Program-made: the position numbers and the translations under genes
NCBI GenBank assembly: GCA_036172665.1
Contig: JAYKNF010000017.1
Location: 558,001-622,000 of the forward strand
Length of the DNA: 64,000 nucleotides
DNA from: Prosopocoilus inquinatus
Lineage: Eukaryota; Arthropoda; Insecta; Coleoptera; Lucanidae
Reading direction: 5' to 3'
In this document: positions 52,901 to 64,000 of the stretch, in pieces
Numbering within the stretch: position 1 is the first letter of the stretch
Layout: every line of letters begins with the position of its first letter
The notes under the pieces: generated by a model
The model's input: the letters and a program-made list of their open reading frames with translations, nothing else
Told to the model about the DNA's origin: nothing
Database searches by the model: none

Positions 52901-53564
52901 GTCCGAGAACTTCGTATCTCACATCAGAGTTACTAGAGTCCATCGAAACGTCAAATAACATGATAGATAAGTAAGGATCGATTAGATACATCACAGGAAC
53001 AACGCTAGTACGTGTTGTTTCGTTTAAAACTATTTCCAGCTTCTGCTGCGTCCGAAAACTTCGTATCTCACTTCAGAGTTACTTGAGCCCATCCAAAAGC
53101 CAAATAACATGATAGATGAGTAAGGCTCGATTAGATACATCACAGGAACAACGCTAATGCGTGTTGTTCATTTAAAACTATTTCCAGCTTCTGCTGCGTC
53201 CGAGAACTTCGTATCTCACATCAGGGATACTGGAGTCCATCCAAACGTCAAATAACATGATAGATGAGTAAGGATCGATTAGATACAGCACAGGAACAAC
53301 GCTAATGCGTGTTGTTTCGTTCAAAACTATTTCCAGCTTCTGCTGCGTCCGAAAATTTCGTGTCTCACATTAGAGTTACTGGAGTCCATCGAAACGTCAA
53401 ATAACATAGTAGCTAAGTAAGGATCGATTAGATACATCACAGGAACAATCTAATACGTGTTGTTTCGTTTAAAACTATTTCCAGCTTCTGCTGCGTCCGA
53501 AAACTTCGTATCTCACTTCAGAGTTGCTGGAGCACATCCAAACGTCAAATAACATAGTAGCTAA
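49910..53564 (+). repeat. HOR-C copy 1 (25 monomers, 3655 bp)
   Basis: Marks GGAGCAACG (49935, 51276), GATAAATAAG (50646), ATCTGAGTTAC, CATAGAAACG and GGAACCCATCC (51811) return after exactly 3655 bp. The length equals 25 x 149 minus a 68-bp deletion and two 1-bp losses (GTTGTTCATTT near 53166, AACAATCTAAT near 53447). Monomers with AACACTAACACGAG occur only in this domain. Confidence 0.88.
51991..52076 (+). repeat. Truncated monomer, 68-bp deletion (copy 1)
   Basis: After CATAGTA at 51990 the sequence goes straight to TTCCAGCTTCTGC. The GCTAAGTAAGG to AAAACTAT part is missing, so two GTAAGG words are 230 bp apart (51847 and 52077). The same junction is at 55645/55646. The homologous place near 58558 has an intact monomer. 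Nearly identical words now lie 81 bp apart, a multiple of three, which opens a short minus-strand frame. Confidence 0.93.
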
Positions 53565-56500
53565 GTAAGGATCGATTAGATACATCACAGGAGCAACGCT
53601 AATACGTGTTGTTTCGTTCAAAACTATTTCCAGCTTCTGCTGCGTCCGAGAACTTCGTATCTCACATCAAAGTTATTGGAGTAAATCGAAACGCCAAATA
53701 ACATGATGGATGAGTAAGGATCGATTAGATACATCACAGGAACAACGCTAATGCGTGTTGTTTCGTTTAAAACTACTTCCAGCTTCTGCTGCGTCCGAGA
53801 ACTTCGTATCTCACATCAGAGTTACTGGAGTCCATCCAAACTTCAAATAACATGATAGATGAGTAAGGATCGATTAGATACATCACAGGAACAACACTAA
53901 CACGAGTTGTTTCGTTTAAAACTATTTCCAGCTCCTGCTGCGTCCGAGAACTTCGTATCTCACTTCAGAGTTTCTGGAGCCCATCCAAACGTCAAATAAC
54001 ATGATAGACGAGTAAGGATCGATTAGATACAGCACAGGAACAACGATAATGCGTGTTGTTTCGTTCAAAGCTATTTCCAGCTTCTGCTGCGTCCGAGAAC
54101 TTCGTATCTCACATCAAAGTTATTGGAGTAAATCGAAACGCCAAATAACATGATGGATGAGTAAGGATCGATTAGATACATCACAGGAACAACGCTAATG
54201 CGTGTTGTTTCGTTTAAAACTATTTCCAACTTCTGCTGCGTCCGAGAACTTCGTATCTCACATCAGGGATACTGGAGTCCATCCAAACGTCAAATAACAT
54301 GATAAATAAGTAAGGATCGATTAGATACAGCACAGGAACAACGCTAATACGTGTTGTTTCGTTTAAAACTATTTCCAGCTCCTGCTGCGTCCGAAAACTT
54401 CGTATCTCACTTCAGAGTTGCTGGAGCCCATCCAAACGTCAAATAACATGATAGATGAGTAAGGATCGATTAGGTACATCACAGGAACAACGCTAATGGG
54501 TGTTGTTTCGTTCAAAACTATTTCCAGCTTCTGCTGCGTCCGAAAATTTCGTGTCTCACATTAGAGTTACTGGAGTCCATCGAAACGACAAATAACATAG
54601 TAGCTAAGTAAGGATCGATTAGATACATCACAGGAACAACGCTAATACGTGTTGTTTCGTTTAAAACTATTTCCAGCTCCTGCTGCGTCCGAAAACTTCG
54701 TATCTCACTTCAGAGTTGCTGGAGCCCATCCAAACGTCAAATAACATGATAGAAAAGTAAGGATCGATTAGATACATCACAGGAACAACGCTAATGCGTG
54801 TTGTTTCATTTAAAACTATTTCCAGCTTCTACTGCGTCCGAGAACTTCGTATCTCACATCTGAGTTACTAGAGTCCATAGAAACGTCAAATAACATAGTA
54901 GCTAAGTAAGGATCGATTAGATACATCACAGGAGCAACGCTAATACGTGTTGTTTCGTTCAAAACTATTTCCAGCTTCTGCTGCGTCCGAAAACTTTGTA
55001 TCTCACATCAGAGTTACTTGAGCCCATCCAAACCTCAAATAACATGATAGATGAGTAAGGCTCGATTAGATACATCACAGGAACAACGCTAGTACGTGTT
55101 GTTTCGTTTAAAACTATTTCCAGCTTCTGCTGCGTCCGAAAACTTCGTATCTCACTTCAGAGTTACTTGAGCCCATCCAAACCTCAAATAACATGATAGA
55201 TGAGTAAGGCTCGATTAGATACATCACAGGAACAACGCTAATATGTGTTGTTTCGTTTCAAACTATTTCCAGCTCCTCCTGTGTCCGAAAACTTCGTATC
55301 TCACATCAGGGATGCTGGAGTCCATCCAAACGTCAATTAACATGATAGATAAGTAAGGATCGATTAGATACAGCACAGGAACAACGCTAATGCGTGTTGT
55401 TTCGTTTAAAACTATTTCCAGCCCCTGCTGCGTCCGAAAACTTCGTATCTCACTTCAGAGTTACTGGAACCCATCCAAACGTCAAATAACATGATAGATG
55501 AGTAAGGATCGATTAGGTACATCACAGGAACAACGCTAATGCGTGTTGTTTCGTTCAAAACTATTTCCAGCTTCTGCTGCGTCCGAAAATTTCGTGTCTC
55601 ACATTAGAGTTACTGGAGTCCATCGAAACGTCAAATAACATAGTATTCCAGCTTCTGCTGCGTCCGAAAACTTCGTATATCACTTCAGAGTTGCTGGAGC
55701 CCATCCAAACGTCAAATAACATGATAGATGAGTAAGGATCGATTAGGTACATCACAGGAACAACGCTAATGCGTGTTGTTTCGTTCAAAACTATTTCCAG
55801 CTTCTGCTGCCTCCGAAAATTTCGTGTCTCACATTAGAGTTACTGGAGTCCATTGAAACGTCAAATAACATAGTAGCTAAGTAAGGATCGATTAGATACA
55901 TCACAGGAACAACGCTAATACGTGTTGTTTCGTTTAAAACTATTTCCAGCTTCTGCTGCGTCCGAGAACTTCGTATCTCACATCAGGGATACTGGAGTCC
56001 ATCCAAACGTCAAATAACATGATAGATAAGTAAGGATCGATTAGATACAGCACAGGAACAACGCTAATACGTGTTGTTTCGTTTAAAACTATTTCCAGCC
56101 CCTGCTGCGTCCGAAAACTTCGTATCTCACTTCAGAGTTACTGGAGCCCATCCAAACGTCAAATAACATGATAGATGAGTAAGGATCGATTAGGTACATC
56201 ACAGGAACAACGCTAATGCGTGTTGTTTCGTTCAAAACTATTTCCAGCTTCTGCTGCGTCCGAAAATTTCGTGTCTCACATTAGAGTTACTGGAGTCCAT
56301 CGAAACGTCAAATAACATAGTAGCTAAGTAAGGATCGATTAGATACATCACAGGAACAACGCTAATACGTGTTGTTTCGTTTAAAACTATTTCCAGCTTC
56401 TGCTGCGTCCGAAAACTTCGTATCTCACTTCAGAGTTGCTGGAGCCCATCCAAACGTCAAATAACATGATAGATAAGTAAGGATCGATTAGATACATCAC

Positions 56501-57072
56501 AGGAACAACGCTAATGCGTGTTGTTTCATTTAAAACTATTTCCAGCTTCTACTGCGTCCGAGAACTTCGTATCTCACATCAGAGTTACTAGAGTCCATCG
56601 AAACGTCAAATAACATGATAGATAAGTAAGGATCGATTAGATACATCACAGGAACAACGCTAGTACGTGTTGTTTCGTTTAAAACTATTTCCAGCTTCTG
56701 CTGCGTCCGAAAACTTCGTATCTCACTTCAGAGTTACTTGAGCCCATCCAAAAGCCAAATAACATGATAGATGAGTAAGGCTCGATTAGATACATCACAG
56801 GAACAACGCTAATGCGTGTTGTTTCATTTAAAACTATTTCCAGCTTCTGCTGCGTCCGAGAACTTCGTATCTCACATCAGGGATACTGGAGTCCATCCAA
56901 ACGTCAAATAACATGATAGATGAGTAAGGATCGATTAGATACAGCACAGGAACAACGCTAATGCGTGTTGTTTCGTTCAAAACTATTTCCAGCTTCTGCT
57001 GCGTCCGAAAATTTCGTGTCTCACATTAGAGTTACTGGAGTCCATCGAAACGTCAAATAACATAGTAGCTAA
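53565..57072 (+). repeat. HOR-C copy 2 (24 monomers, 3508 bp)
   Basis: It matches copy 1 at +3655 bp with scattered single differences: GTTGCTGG for GTTACTGG near 54418, CAATTAAC for CAAATAAC near 55336, CCATTGAAACG near 55853, and GAGTCCATCG where copy 1 has GAGTATATCG near 51963. It also carries the 68-bp deletion. Confidence 0.87.
55646..55731 (+). repeat. Truncated monomer, 68-bp deletion (copy 2)
   Basis: The junction CATAGTA/TTCCAG is identical to the one at 51990/51991. This copy has CGTATATCAC for CGTATCTCAC next to it. Its presence in C1 and C2 but not in C3 shows the deletion arose once and was then duplicated with the surrounding HOR, or was lost from C3 by recombination. Confidence 0.93.
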
Positions 57073-60052
57073 GTAAGGATCGATTAGGTACATCACAGGA
57101 ACAACGCTAATGCGTGTTGTTTCGTTTAAAACTATTTCCAGCTTCTGCTGCGTCCGAGAACTTCGTATCTCACATCAGGGATACTGGAGTCCATCCAAAC
57201 GTCAAATAACATGATAAATAAGTAAGGATCGATTAGATACAGCACAGGAACAACGCTAATACGTGTTGTTTCGTTTAAAACTATTTCCAGCTCCTGCTGC
57301 GTCCGAAAACTTCGTATCTCACTTCAGAGTTACTGGAGCCCATCCAAACGTCAAATAACATGATAGATGAGTAAGGATCGATTAGGTACATCACAGGAAC
57401 AACGCTAATGGGTGTTGTTTCGTTCAAAACTATTTCCAGCTTCTGCTGCGTCCGAAAATTTCGTGTCTCACATTAGAGTTACTGGAGTCCATCGAAACGA
57501 CAAATAACATAGTAGCTAAGTAAGGATCGATTAGATACATCACAGGAACAACGCTAATACGTGTTGTTTCGTTTAAAACTATTTCCAGCTCCTGCTGCGT
57601 CCGAAAACTTCGTATCTCACTTCAGAGTTGCTGGAGCCCATCCAAACGTCAAATAACATGATAGAAAAGTAAGGATCGATTAGATACATCACAGGAACAA
57701 CGCTAATGCGTGTTGTTTCATTTAAAACTATTTCCAGCTTCTACTGCGTCCGAGAACTTCGTATCTCACATCTGAGTTACTAGAGTCCATAGAAACGTCA
57801 AATAACATAGTAGCTAAGTAAGGATCGATTAGATACATCACAGGAGCAACGCTAATACGTGTTGTTTCGTTCAAAACTATTTCCAGCTTCTGCTGCGTCC
57901 GAAAACTTTGTATCTCACATCAGAGATACTGGAGTCCATCCAAACTTCAAATAACATGATAGATGAGTAAGGATCGATTAGATACATCACAGGAACAACG
58001 CTAGTACGTGTTGTTTCGTTTAAAACTATTTCCAGCTTCTGCTGCGTCCGAAAACTTCGTATCTCACTTCAGAGTTACTTGAGCCCATCCAAACCTCAAA
58101 TAACATGATAGATGAGTAAGGCTCGATTAGATACATCACAGGAACAACGCTAATATGTGTTGTTTCGTTTCAAACTATTTCCAGCTCCTCCTGTGTCCGA
58201 AAACTTCGTATCTCACATCAGGGATGCTGGAGTCCATCCAAACGTCAAATAACATGATAGATAAGTAAGGATCGATTAGATACAGCACAGGAACAACGCT
58301 AATGCGTGTTGTTTCGTTTAAAACTATTTCCAGCCCCTGCTGCGTCCGAAAACTTCGTATCTCACTTCAGAGTTACTGGAACCCATCCAAACGTCAAATA
58401 ACATGATAGATGAGTAAGGATCGATTAGGTACATCACAGGAACAACGCTAATGCGTGTTGTTTCGTTCAAAACTATTTCCAGCTTCTGCTGCGTCCGAAA
58501 ATTTCGTGTCTCACATTAGAGTTACTGGAGTCCATCGAAACGTCAAATAACATAGTAGCTAAGTAAGGATCGATTAGATACATCACAGGAACAACGCTAA
58601 TACGTGTTGTTTCGTTTAAAACTATTTCCAGCTTCTGCTGCGTCCGAAAACTTCGTATCTCACTTCAGAGTTGCTGGAGCCCATCCAAACGTCAAATAAC
58701 ATGATAGATGAGTAAGGATCGATTAGGTACATCACAGGAACAACGCTAATGCGTGTTGTTTCGTTCAAAACTATTTCCAGCTTCTGCTGCCTCCGAAAAT
58801 TTCGTGTCTCACATTAGAGTTACTGGAGTCCATCGAAACGTCAAATAACATAGTAGCTAAGTAAGGATCGATTAGATACATCACAGGAACAACGCTAATA
58901 CGTGTTGTTTCGTTTAAAACTATTTCCAGCTTCTGCTGCGTCCGAGAACTTCGTATCTCACATCAGGGATACTGGAGTCCATCCAAACGTCAAATAACAT
59001 GATAGATAAGTAAGGATCGATTAGATACAGCACAGGAACAACGCTAATACGTGTTGTTTCGTTTAAAACTATTTCCAGCCCCTGCTGCGTCCGAAAACTT
59101 CGTATCTCACTTCAGAGTTACTGGAGCCCATCCAAACGTCAAATAACATGATAGATGAGTAAGGATCGATTAGGTACATCACAGGAACAACGCTAATGCG
59201 TGTTGTTTCGTTCAAAACTATTTCCAGCTTCTGCTGCGTCCGAAAATTTCGTGTCTCACATTAGAGTTACTGGAGTCCATCGAAACGTCAAATAACATAG
59301 TAGCTAAGTAAGGATCGATTAGATACATCACAGGAACAACGCTAATACGTGTTGTTTCGTTTAAAACTATTTCCAGCTTCTGCTGCGTCCGAAAACTTCG
59401 TATCTCACTTCAGAGTTGCTGGAGCCCATCCAAACGTCAAATAACATGATAGATAAGTAAGGATCGATTAGATACATCACAGGAACAACGCTAATGCGTG
59501 TTGTTTCATTTAAAACTATTTCCAGCTTCTACTGCGTCCGAGAACTTCGTATCTCACATCAGAGTTACTAGAGTCCATCGAAACGTCAAATAACATGATA
59601 GATAAGTAAGGATCGATTAGATACATCACAGGAACAACGCTAGTACGTGTTGTTTCGTTTAAAACTATTTCCAGCTTCTGCTGCGTCCGAAAACTTCGTA
59701 TCTCACTTCAGAGTTACTTGAGCCCATCCAAAAGCCAAATAACATGATAGATGAGTAAGGCTCGATTAGATACATCACAGGAACAACGCTAATGCGTGTT
59801 GTTTCATTTAAAACTATTTCCAGCTTCTGCTGCGTCCGAGAACTTCGTATCTCACATCAGGGATACTGGAGTCCATCCAAACGTCAAATAACATGATAGA
59901 TGAGTAAGGATCGATTAGATACAGCACAGGAACAACGCTAATGCGTGTTGTTTCGTTCAAAACTATTTCCAGCTTCTGCTGCGTCCGAAAATTTCGTGTC
60001 TCACATTAGAGTTACTGGAGTCCATCGAAACGTCAAATACAATAGTAGCTAA
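57073..60052 (+). repeat. HOR-C copy 3 (20 monomers, 2980 bp)
   Basis: It matches copy 2 at an offset of 2912 (GATAAATAAG 54301 to 57213, GGAGCAACG 54931 to 57843, GGAACCCATCC 55466 to 58378). It lacks the first four monomers of copy 2 and has the 68 bp that copies 1 and 2 have lost. It ends with a CAAATACAATAG variant near 60036. Confidence 0.86.
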
Positions 60053-61095
60053 GTAAGGATCGATTAGATACATCACAGGAACAACGCTAATACGTGTTGT
60101 TTCGTTTAAAACTATTTCCAGCTTCTGCTGCGTCCGAGAACTTCGTATCTCACATCAGGGATACTGGAGTCCATCCAAACGTCAAATAACATGATAGATA
60201 AGTAAGGATCGATTAGATACAGCACAGGAACAACGCTAATACGTGTTGTTTCGTTTAAAACTATTTCCAGCCCCTGCTGCGTCCGAAAACTTCGTATCTC
60301 ACTTCAGAGTTACTGGAGCCCATCCAAACGTCAAATAACATGATAGATGAGTAAGGATCGATTAGGTACATCACAGGAACAACGCTAATGCGTGTTGTTT
60401 CGTTCAAAACTATTTCCAGCTTCTGCTGCGTCCGAAAATTTCGTGTCTCACATTAGAGTTACTGGAGTCCATCGAAACGTCAAATAACATAGTAGCTAAG
60501 TAAGGATCGATTAGATACATCACAGGAACAACGCTAATACGTGTTGATTCGTTTAAAACTATTTCCAGCTTCTGCTGCGTCCGAAAACTTCGTATCTCAC
60601 TTCAGAGTTGCTGGAGCCCATCCAAACGTCAAATAACATGATAGATAAGTAAGGATCGATTAGATACATCACAGGAACAACGCTAATGCGTGTTGTTTCA
60701 TTTAAAACTATTTCCAGCTTCTACTGCGTCCGAGAACTTCGTATCTCACATCAGAGTTACTAGAGTCCATCGAAACGTCAAATAACATGATAGATAAGTA
60801 AGGATCGATTAGATACATCACAGGAACAACGCTGGTACGTGTTGTTTCGTTTAAAACTATTTCCAGCTTCTGCTGCGTCCGAAAACTTCGTATCTCACTT
60901 CAGAGTTACTTGAGCCCATCCAAAAGCCAAATAACATGATAGATGAGTAAGGCTCGATTAGATACATCACAGGAACAACGCTAATGCGTGTTGTTTCATT
61001 TAAAACTATTTCCAGCTTCTGCTGCGTCCGAGAACTTCGTATCTCACATCAGGGATACTGGAGTCCATCCAAACGTCAAATAACATGATAGATGA
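60053..61095 (+). repeat. Partial HOR-C copy (7 monomers), tandem duplicate of 58861 onward
   Basis: CCCCTG at 59079 returns at 60271, an offset of 1192 bp or eight monomers. Seven monomers follow the C3 order, with private changes TTGATTCG near 60545 and CTGGTACG near 60832. At 61096 the order breaks to the GTTAATG/CTTCAGTTGCG type. Confidence 0.83.
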
Positions 61096-63330
61096 GTAAG
61101 GATCGATTAGATACAGCACAGGAACAACGTTAATGCGTGTTGTTTCGTTTAAAACTATTTCCAGCTTCAGTTGCGTCCGAAAACTTCGTATCTTACTTCA
61201 GAGTTACTGGAGCCCATCCAAACGTCAAATAACATGATAGATGAGTAAGGATCGATTAGGTACATCACAGGAACAACGATAATGCGTGTTGTTTCGTTTA
61301 AAACTATTTCCAGCTCCTGCTGCGTCCGAAAACTTCGTATCTCACTTCAGAGATTCTGGAGCCCATCCAAACGTCAAATAACATGATAGACGAGTAAGGA
61401 TCGATTAGATACATCACAGGAACAACGCTAATGCGTGTTGTTTCGTTCAAAACTATTTCCAGCTTCTGCTGCGTCCGAGAACTTCGTATCTCACATCAAA
61501 GTTATTGGAGTAAATCGAAACGCCAAATAACATGATGGATGAGTAAGGATCGATTAGATACATCACAGGAACAATGCTAATGCGTGTTGTTTCGTTCAAA
61601 ACTATTTCCAGCTTCTGCTGCGTCCGAGAACTTCGTATCTCACATCAAAGTTATTGGAGTAAATCGAAACGCCAAATAACATGATGGATGAGTAAGGATC
61701 GATTAGATACATCACAGGAACAACGCTAATGCGTGTTGTTTCGTTTAAAACTATTTCCAGCCCCTGCTGCGTCCGAAAACTTCGTATCTCACTTCAGAGT
61801 TACTGGAGCCCATCCAAACGTCAAATAACATGATAGATGAATAAGGATCGATTAGGTACATCACAGGAACAACGCTAATGCGTGTTGTTTCGTTCAAAAC
61901 TATTTCCAGCTTCTGCTGCGTCCGAAAATTTCGTGTCTCACATTAGAGTTACTGGAGTCCATCGAAACGTCAAATAACATAGTAGCTAAGTAAGGATCGA
62001 TTAGATACATCACAGGAACAACGCTAATACGTGTTGTTTCGTTTAAAACTATTTCCAGCTTCTGCTGCGTCCGAAAACTTCGTATCTCACTTCAGAGATG
62101 CTGGAGCCCATCCAAACGTCAAATAACATGATAGATGAGTAAGGATCGATTAGGTACATCACAGGAACAACGCTAATGCGTGTTGTTTCGTTCAAAACTA
62201 TTTCCAGCTTCTGCTGCGTCCGAAAATTTCGTGTCTCACATTAGAGTTACTGGAGTCCATCGAAACGTCAAATAACATAGTAGCTAAGTAAGGATCGATT
62301 AGATACATCACAGGAACAACGCTAATACGTGTTGTTTCGTTTAAAACTATTTCCAGCTTCTGCTGCGTCCGAAAACTTCGTATCTCACTTCAGAGTTGCT
62401 GGAGCCCATCCAAACGTCAAATAACATGATAGATGAGTAAGGATCGATTAGGTACATCACAGGAACAACGCTAATGCGTGTTGTTTCGTTCAAAACTATT
62501 TCCAGCTTCTGCTGCCTCCGAAAATTTCGTGTCTCACATTAGAGTTACTGGAGTCCATCGAAACGTCAAATAACATAGTAGCTAAGTAAGGATCGATTAG
62601 ATACATCACAGGAACAACGCTAATACGTGTTGTTTCGTTTAAAACTATTTCCAGCTTCTGCTGCGTCCGAGAACTTCGTATCTCACATCAGGGATACTGG
62701 AGTCCATCCAAACGTCAAATAACATGATAGATAAGTAAGGATCGATTAGATACAGCACAGGAACAACGCTAATACGTGTTGTTTCGTTTAAAACTATTTC
62801 CAGCCCCTGCTGCGTCCGAAAACTTCGTATCTCACTTCAGAGTTACTGGAGCCCATCCAAACGTCAAATAACATGATAGATGAGTAAGGATCGATTAGGT
62901 ACATCACAGGAACAACGCTAATGCGTGTTGTTTCGTTCAAAACTATTTCCAGCTTCTGCTGCGTCCGAAAATTTCGTGTCTCACATTAGAGTTACTGGAG
63001 TCCATCGAAACGTCAAATAACATAGTAGCTAAGTAAGGATCGATTAGATACATCACAGGAACAACGCTAATACGTGTTGTTTCGTTTAAAACTATTTCCA
63101 GCTTCTGCTGCGTCCGAAAACTTCGTATCTCACTTCAGAGTTGCTGGAGCCCATCCAAACGTCAAATAACATGATAGATGAGTAAGGATCGATTAGGTAC
63201 ATCACAGGAACAACGCTAATGCGTGTTGTTTCGTTCAAAACTATTTCCAGCTTCTGCTGCGTCCGAAAATTTCGTGTCTCACATTAGAGTTACTGGAGTC
63301 CATCGAAACGTCAAATAACATAGTAGCTAA
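61096..63330 (+). repeat. Mixed, dimer-rich satellite segment
   Basis: Fifteen monomers. The first part resembles 9246-9990 (CTTCAGTTGCG with TCTTACTTC, GATAATGCG, two AAATCG types, one with AACAATGCTAATG near 61572, CCCCTG). From about 61.8 kb a GGTACATC/AATTTCG/TAGCTAA monomer alternates with an ACATC/AATACG/GTTGCTGGAGCCC monomer, giving 298-bp dimers broken by one CAGGGATAC stretch. Confidence 0.75.
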
Positions 63331-64000
63331 GTAAGGATCGATTAGATACATCACAGGAACAACGCTAATACGTGTTGTTTCGTTTAAAACTATTTCCAGC
63401 TCCTGCTGCGTCCGAAAACTTCGTATCTCACTTCAGAGTTTCTGGAGCCCATCCAAACGTCAGATAACATGATAGACGAGTAAGGATCGATTAGATACAT
63501 CACAGGAACAACGCTAATGCGTGTTGTTTCGTTTAAAACTATTTCCAGCTTCTGCTGCGTCCGAGAACTTCGTATCTCACATCAGGGATACTGGAGTCCA
63601 TCCAAACGTCAAATAACATGATAGATAAGTAAGGATCGATTATATACAGCACAGGAACAACGCTAATACGTGTTGTTTCGTTCAAAACTATTTCCAGCTT
63701 CTGCTGCGTCCGAAAACTTTGTATCTCACATCAGAGTTACTGGAGTCCATCCAAACTTCAAATAACATGATAGATGAGTAAGGATCGATTAGATACATCA
63801 CAGGAACAACGCTAATGCGTGTTGTTTCGTTTAAAACTATTTCCAGCTTCTGCTGCGTCCGAGAACTTCGTATCTCACATCAAAGTTATTGGAGTCCATC
63901 GAAACGCCAAATAACCTGATGGATGAGTAAGGATCGATTAGATACATCACAGGAACAACGCTAATGCGTGTTGTTTCGTTTAAAACTATTTCCAGCTTCT
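63331..64000 (+). repeat. Return of the E-type order at the right edge
   Basis: The series CTCCTG with GTCAGATAAC and GACGAG, CAGGGATAC, TTATATACAGC with CTTTGTATC, and AACCTGATGG matches 7905-8574 at an offset of 55,426. One difference is visible: GGAACAACG here against GGAATAACG near 8527. The array continues past the window. Confidence 0.82.

Larger units (their letters stand above)
1..64000. repeat. 149-bp satellite DNA array covering the whole window
   Basis: The word GTAAGG plus ATCGATT recurs at 8, 157, 306, 455, 604, 753, 902, 1051 and onward at exactly 149 bp, with only rare indels of 1, 2 or 68 bp, up to the last base. All monomers face the same way. A hand count of one consensus monomer gives 31 C and 30 G in 149 bp (41% GC) and nine CpG. 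No stretch longer than a few bases lies outside the repeat: no transposon, gene, RNA gene or spacer was seen. Known satellites of this kind form centromeric or pericentromeric heterochromatin in eukaryotes, and 149 bp is close to the DNA length on one nucleosome core. That location is inference. The family and organism are not recognised. Confidence 0.99.

Noticed and set aside
1..64000. CRISPR array
   Set aside because: There are no short repeats separated by unique spacers. The whole 149-bp unit repeats, and variation is of satellite-type kind.
1..64000. Telomeric repeats (isolated TTAGG words inside GATTAGGTAC)
   Set aside because: TTAGG occurs once per some monomers and is never in tandem, so it is part of the satellite monomer and not a telomere.
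1..64000. Rolling-circle or other transposon as source of the array
   Set aside because: No transposase, terminal inverted repeats, target-site duplications or element ends were seen. All junctions fall between satellite monomers.
1..64000. Promoters, tRNA or rRNA genes in the array
   Set aside because: I saw no TATA-type box with spacing to a start, no tRNA A or B box pair with a cloverleaf, and no rRNA-like sequence on either strand.

Overview
The whole 64 kb window is one uninterrupted head-to-tail satellite DNA array. The repeat unit is 149 bp, about 41% GC by hand count, and there are roughly 430 copies. I see no protein gene, rRNA, tRNA, transposon, CRISPR array or unique-sequence island. 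An array of this size and regularity points to eukaryotic heterochromatin, most likely a centromeric or pericentromeric block. I do not recognise the monomer and cannot name the species or lineage. The monomer is not CpG-depleted (nine CpG in a consensus copy, about 1.4 times expectation), which fits a weakly methylated genome or a young array. || Monomers here are counted from the conserved word GTAAGG (first at position 8). They fall into recurring sequence types that differ at a handful of diagnostic places, and the types recur in fixed order, so the array has higher-order repeats (HORs). I named four local HORs: A (10 monomers, 1490 bp), D (16 monomers, about 2384 bp), E (5 monomers, 745 bp) and C (20 to 25 monomers, up to 3655 bp). 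|| Layout: 8-4179 holds an A copy, a D copy and an A fragment. 4180-26224 is macro-unit 1 (22,045 bp) and 26225-46929 is macro-unit 2 (20,705 bp). These two are adjacent near-identical copies of one 22 kb block. The length difference is fully explained by a 7-monomer duplication present only in unit 1 (1042 bp) and a 2-monomer deletion in unit 2 (298 bp). By eye I found only three private substitution events between them plus one recombinant monomer. 46930-48058 begins a third repetition but leaves it after about 1.1 kb. 48059-49909 is a mixed segment. 49910-61095 is the C domain, in which two copies share a 68 bp internal monomer deletion that the third lacks. 61096-63330 is mixed and dimer-rich. 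63331-64000 returns to the E-type order also seen at 7905-8574. || There is no gene network to describe. The biology is array evolution: unequal crossover, nested duplication at scales from one monomer to 22 kb, and short conversion tracts that make mosaic monomers. Two conserved features inside the monomer deserve a check: a dyad that can form a hairpin, and a partial match to the CENP-B box beside it.
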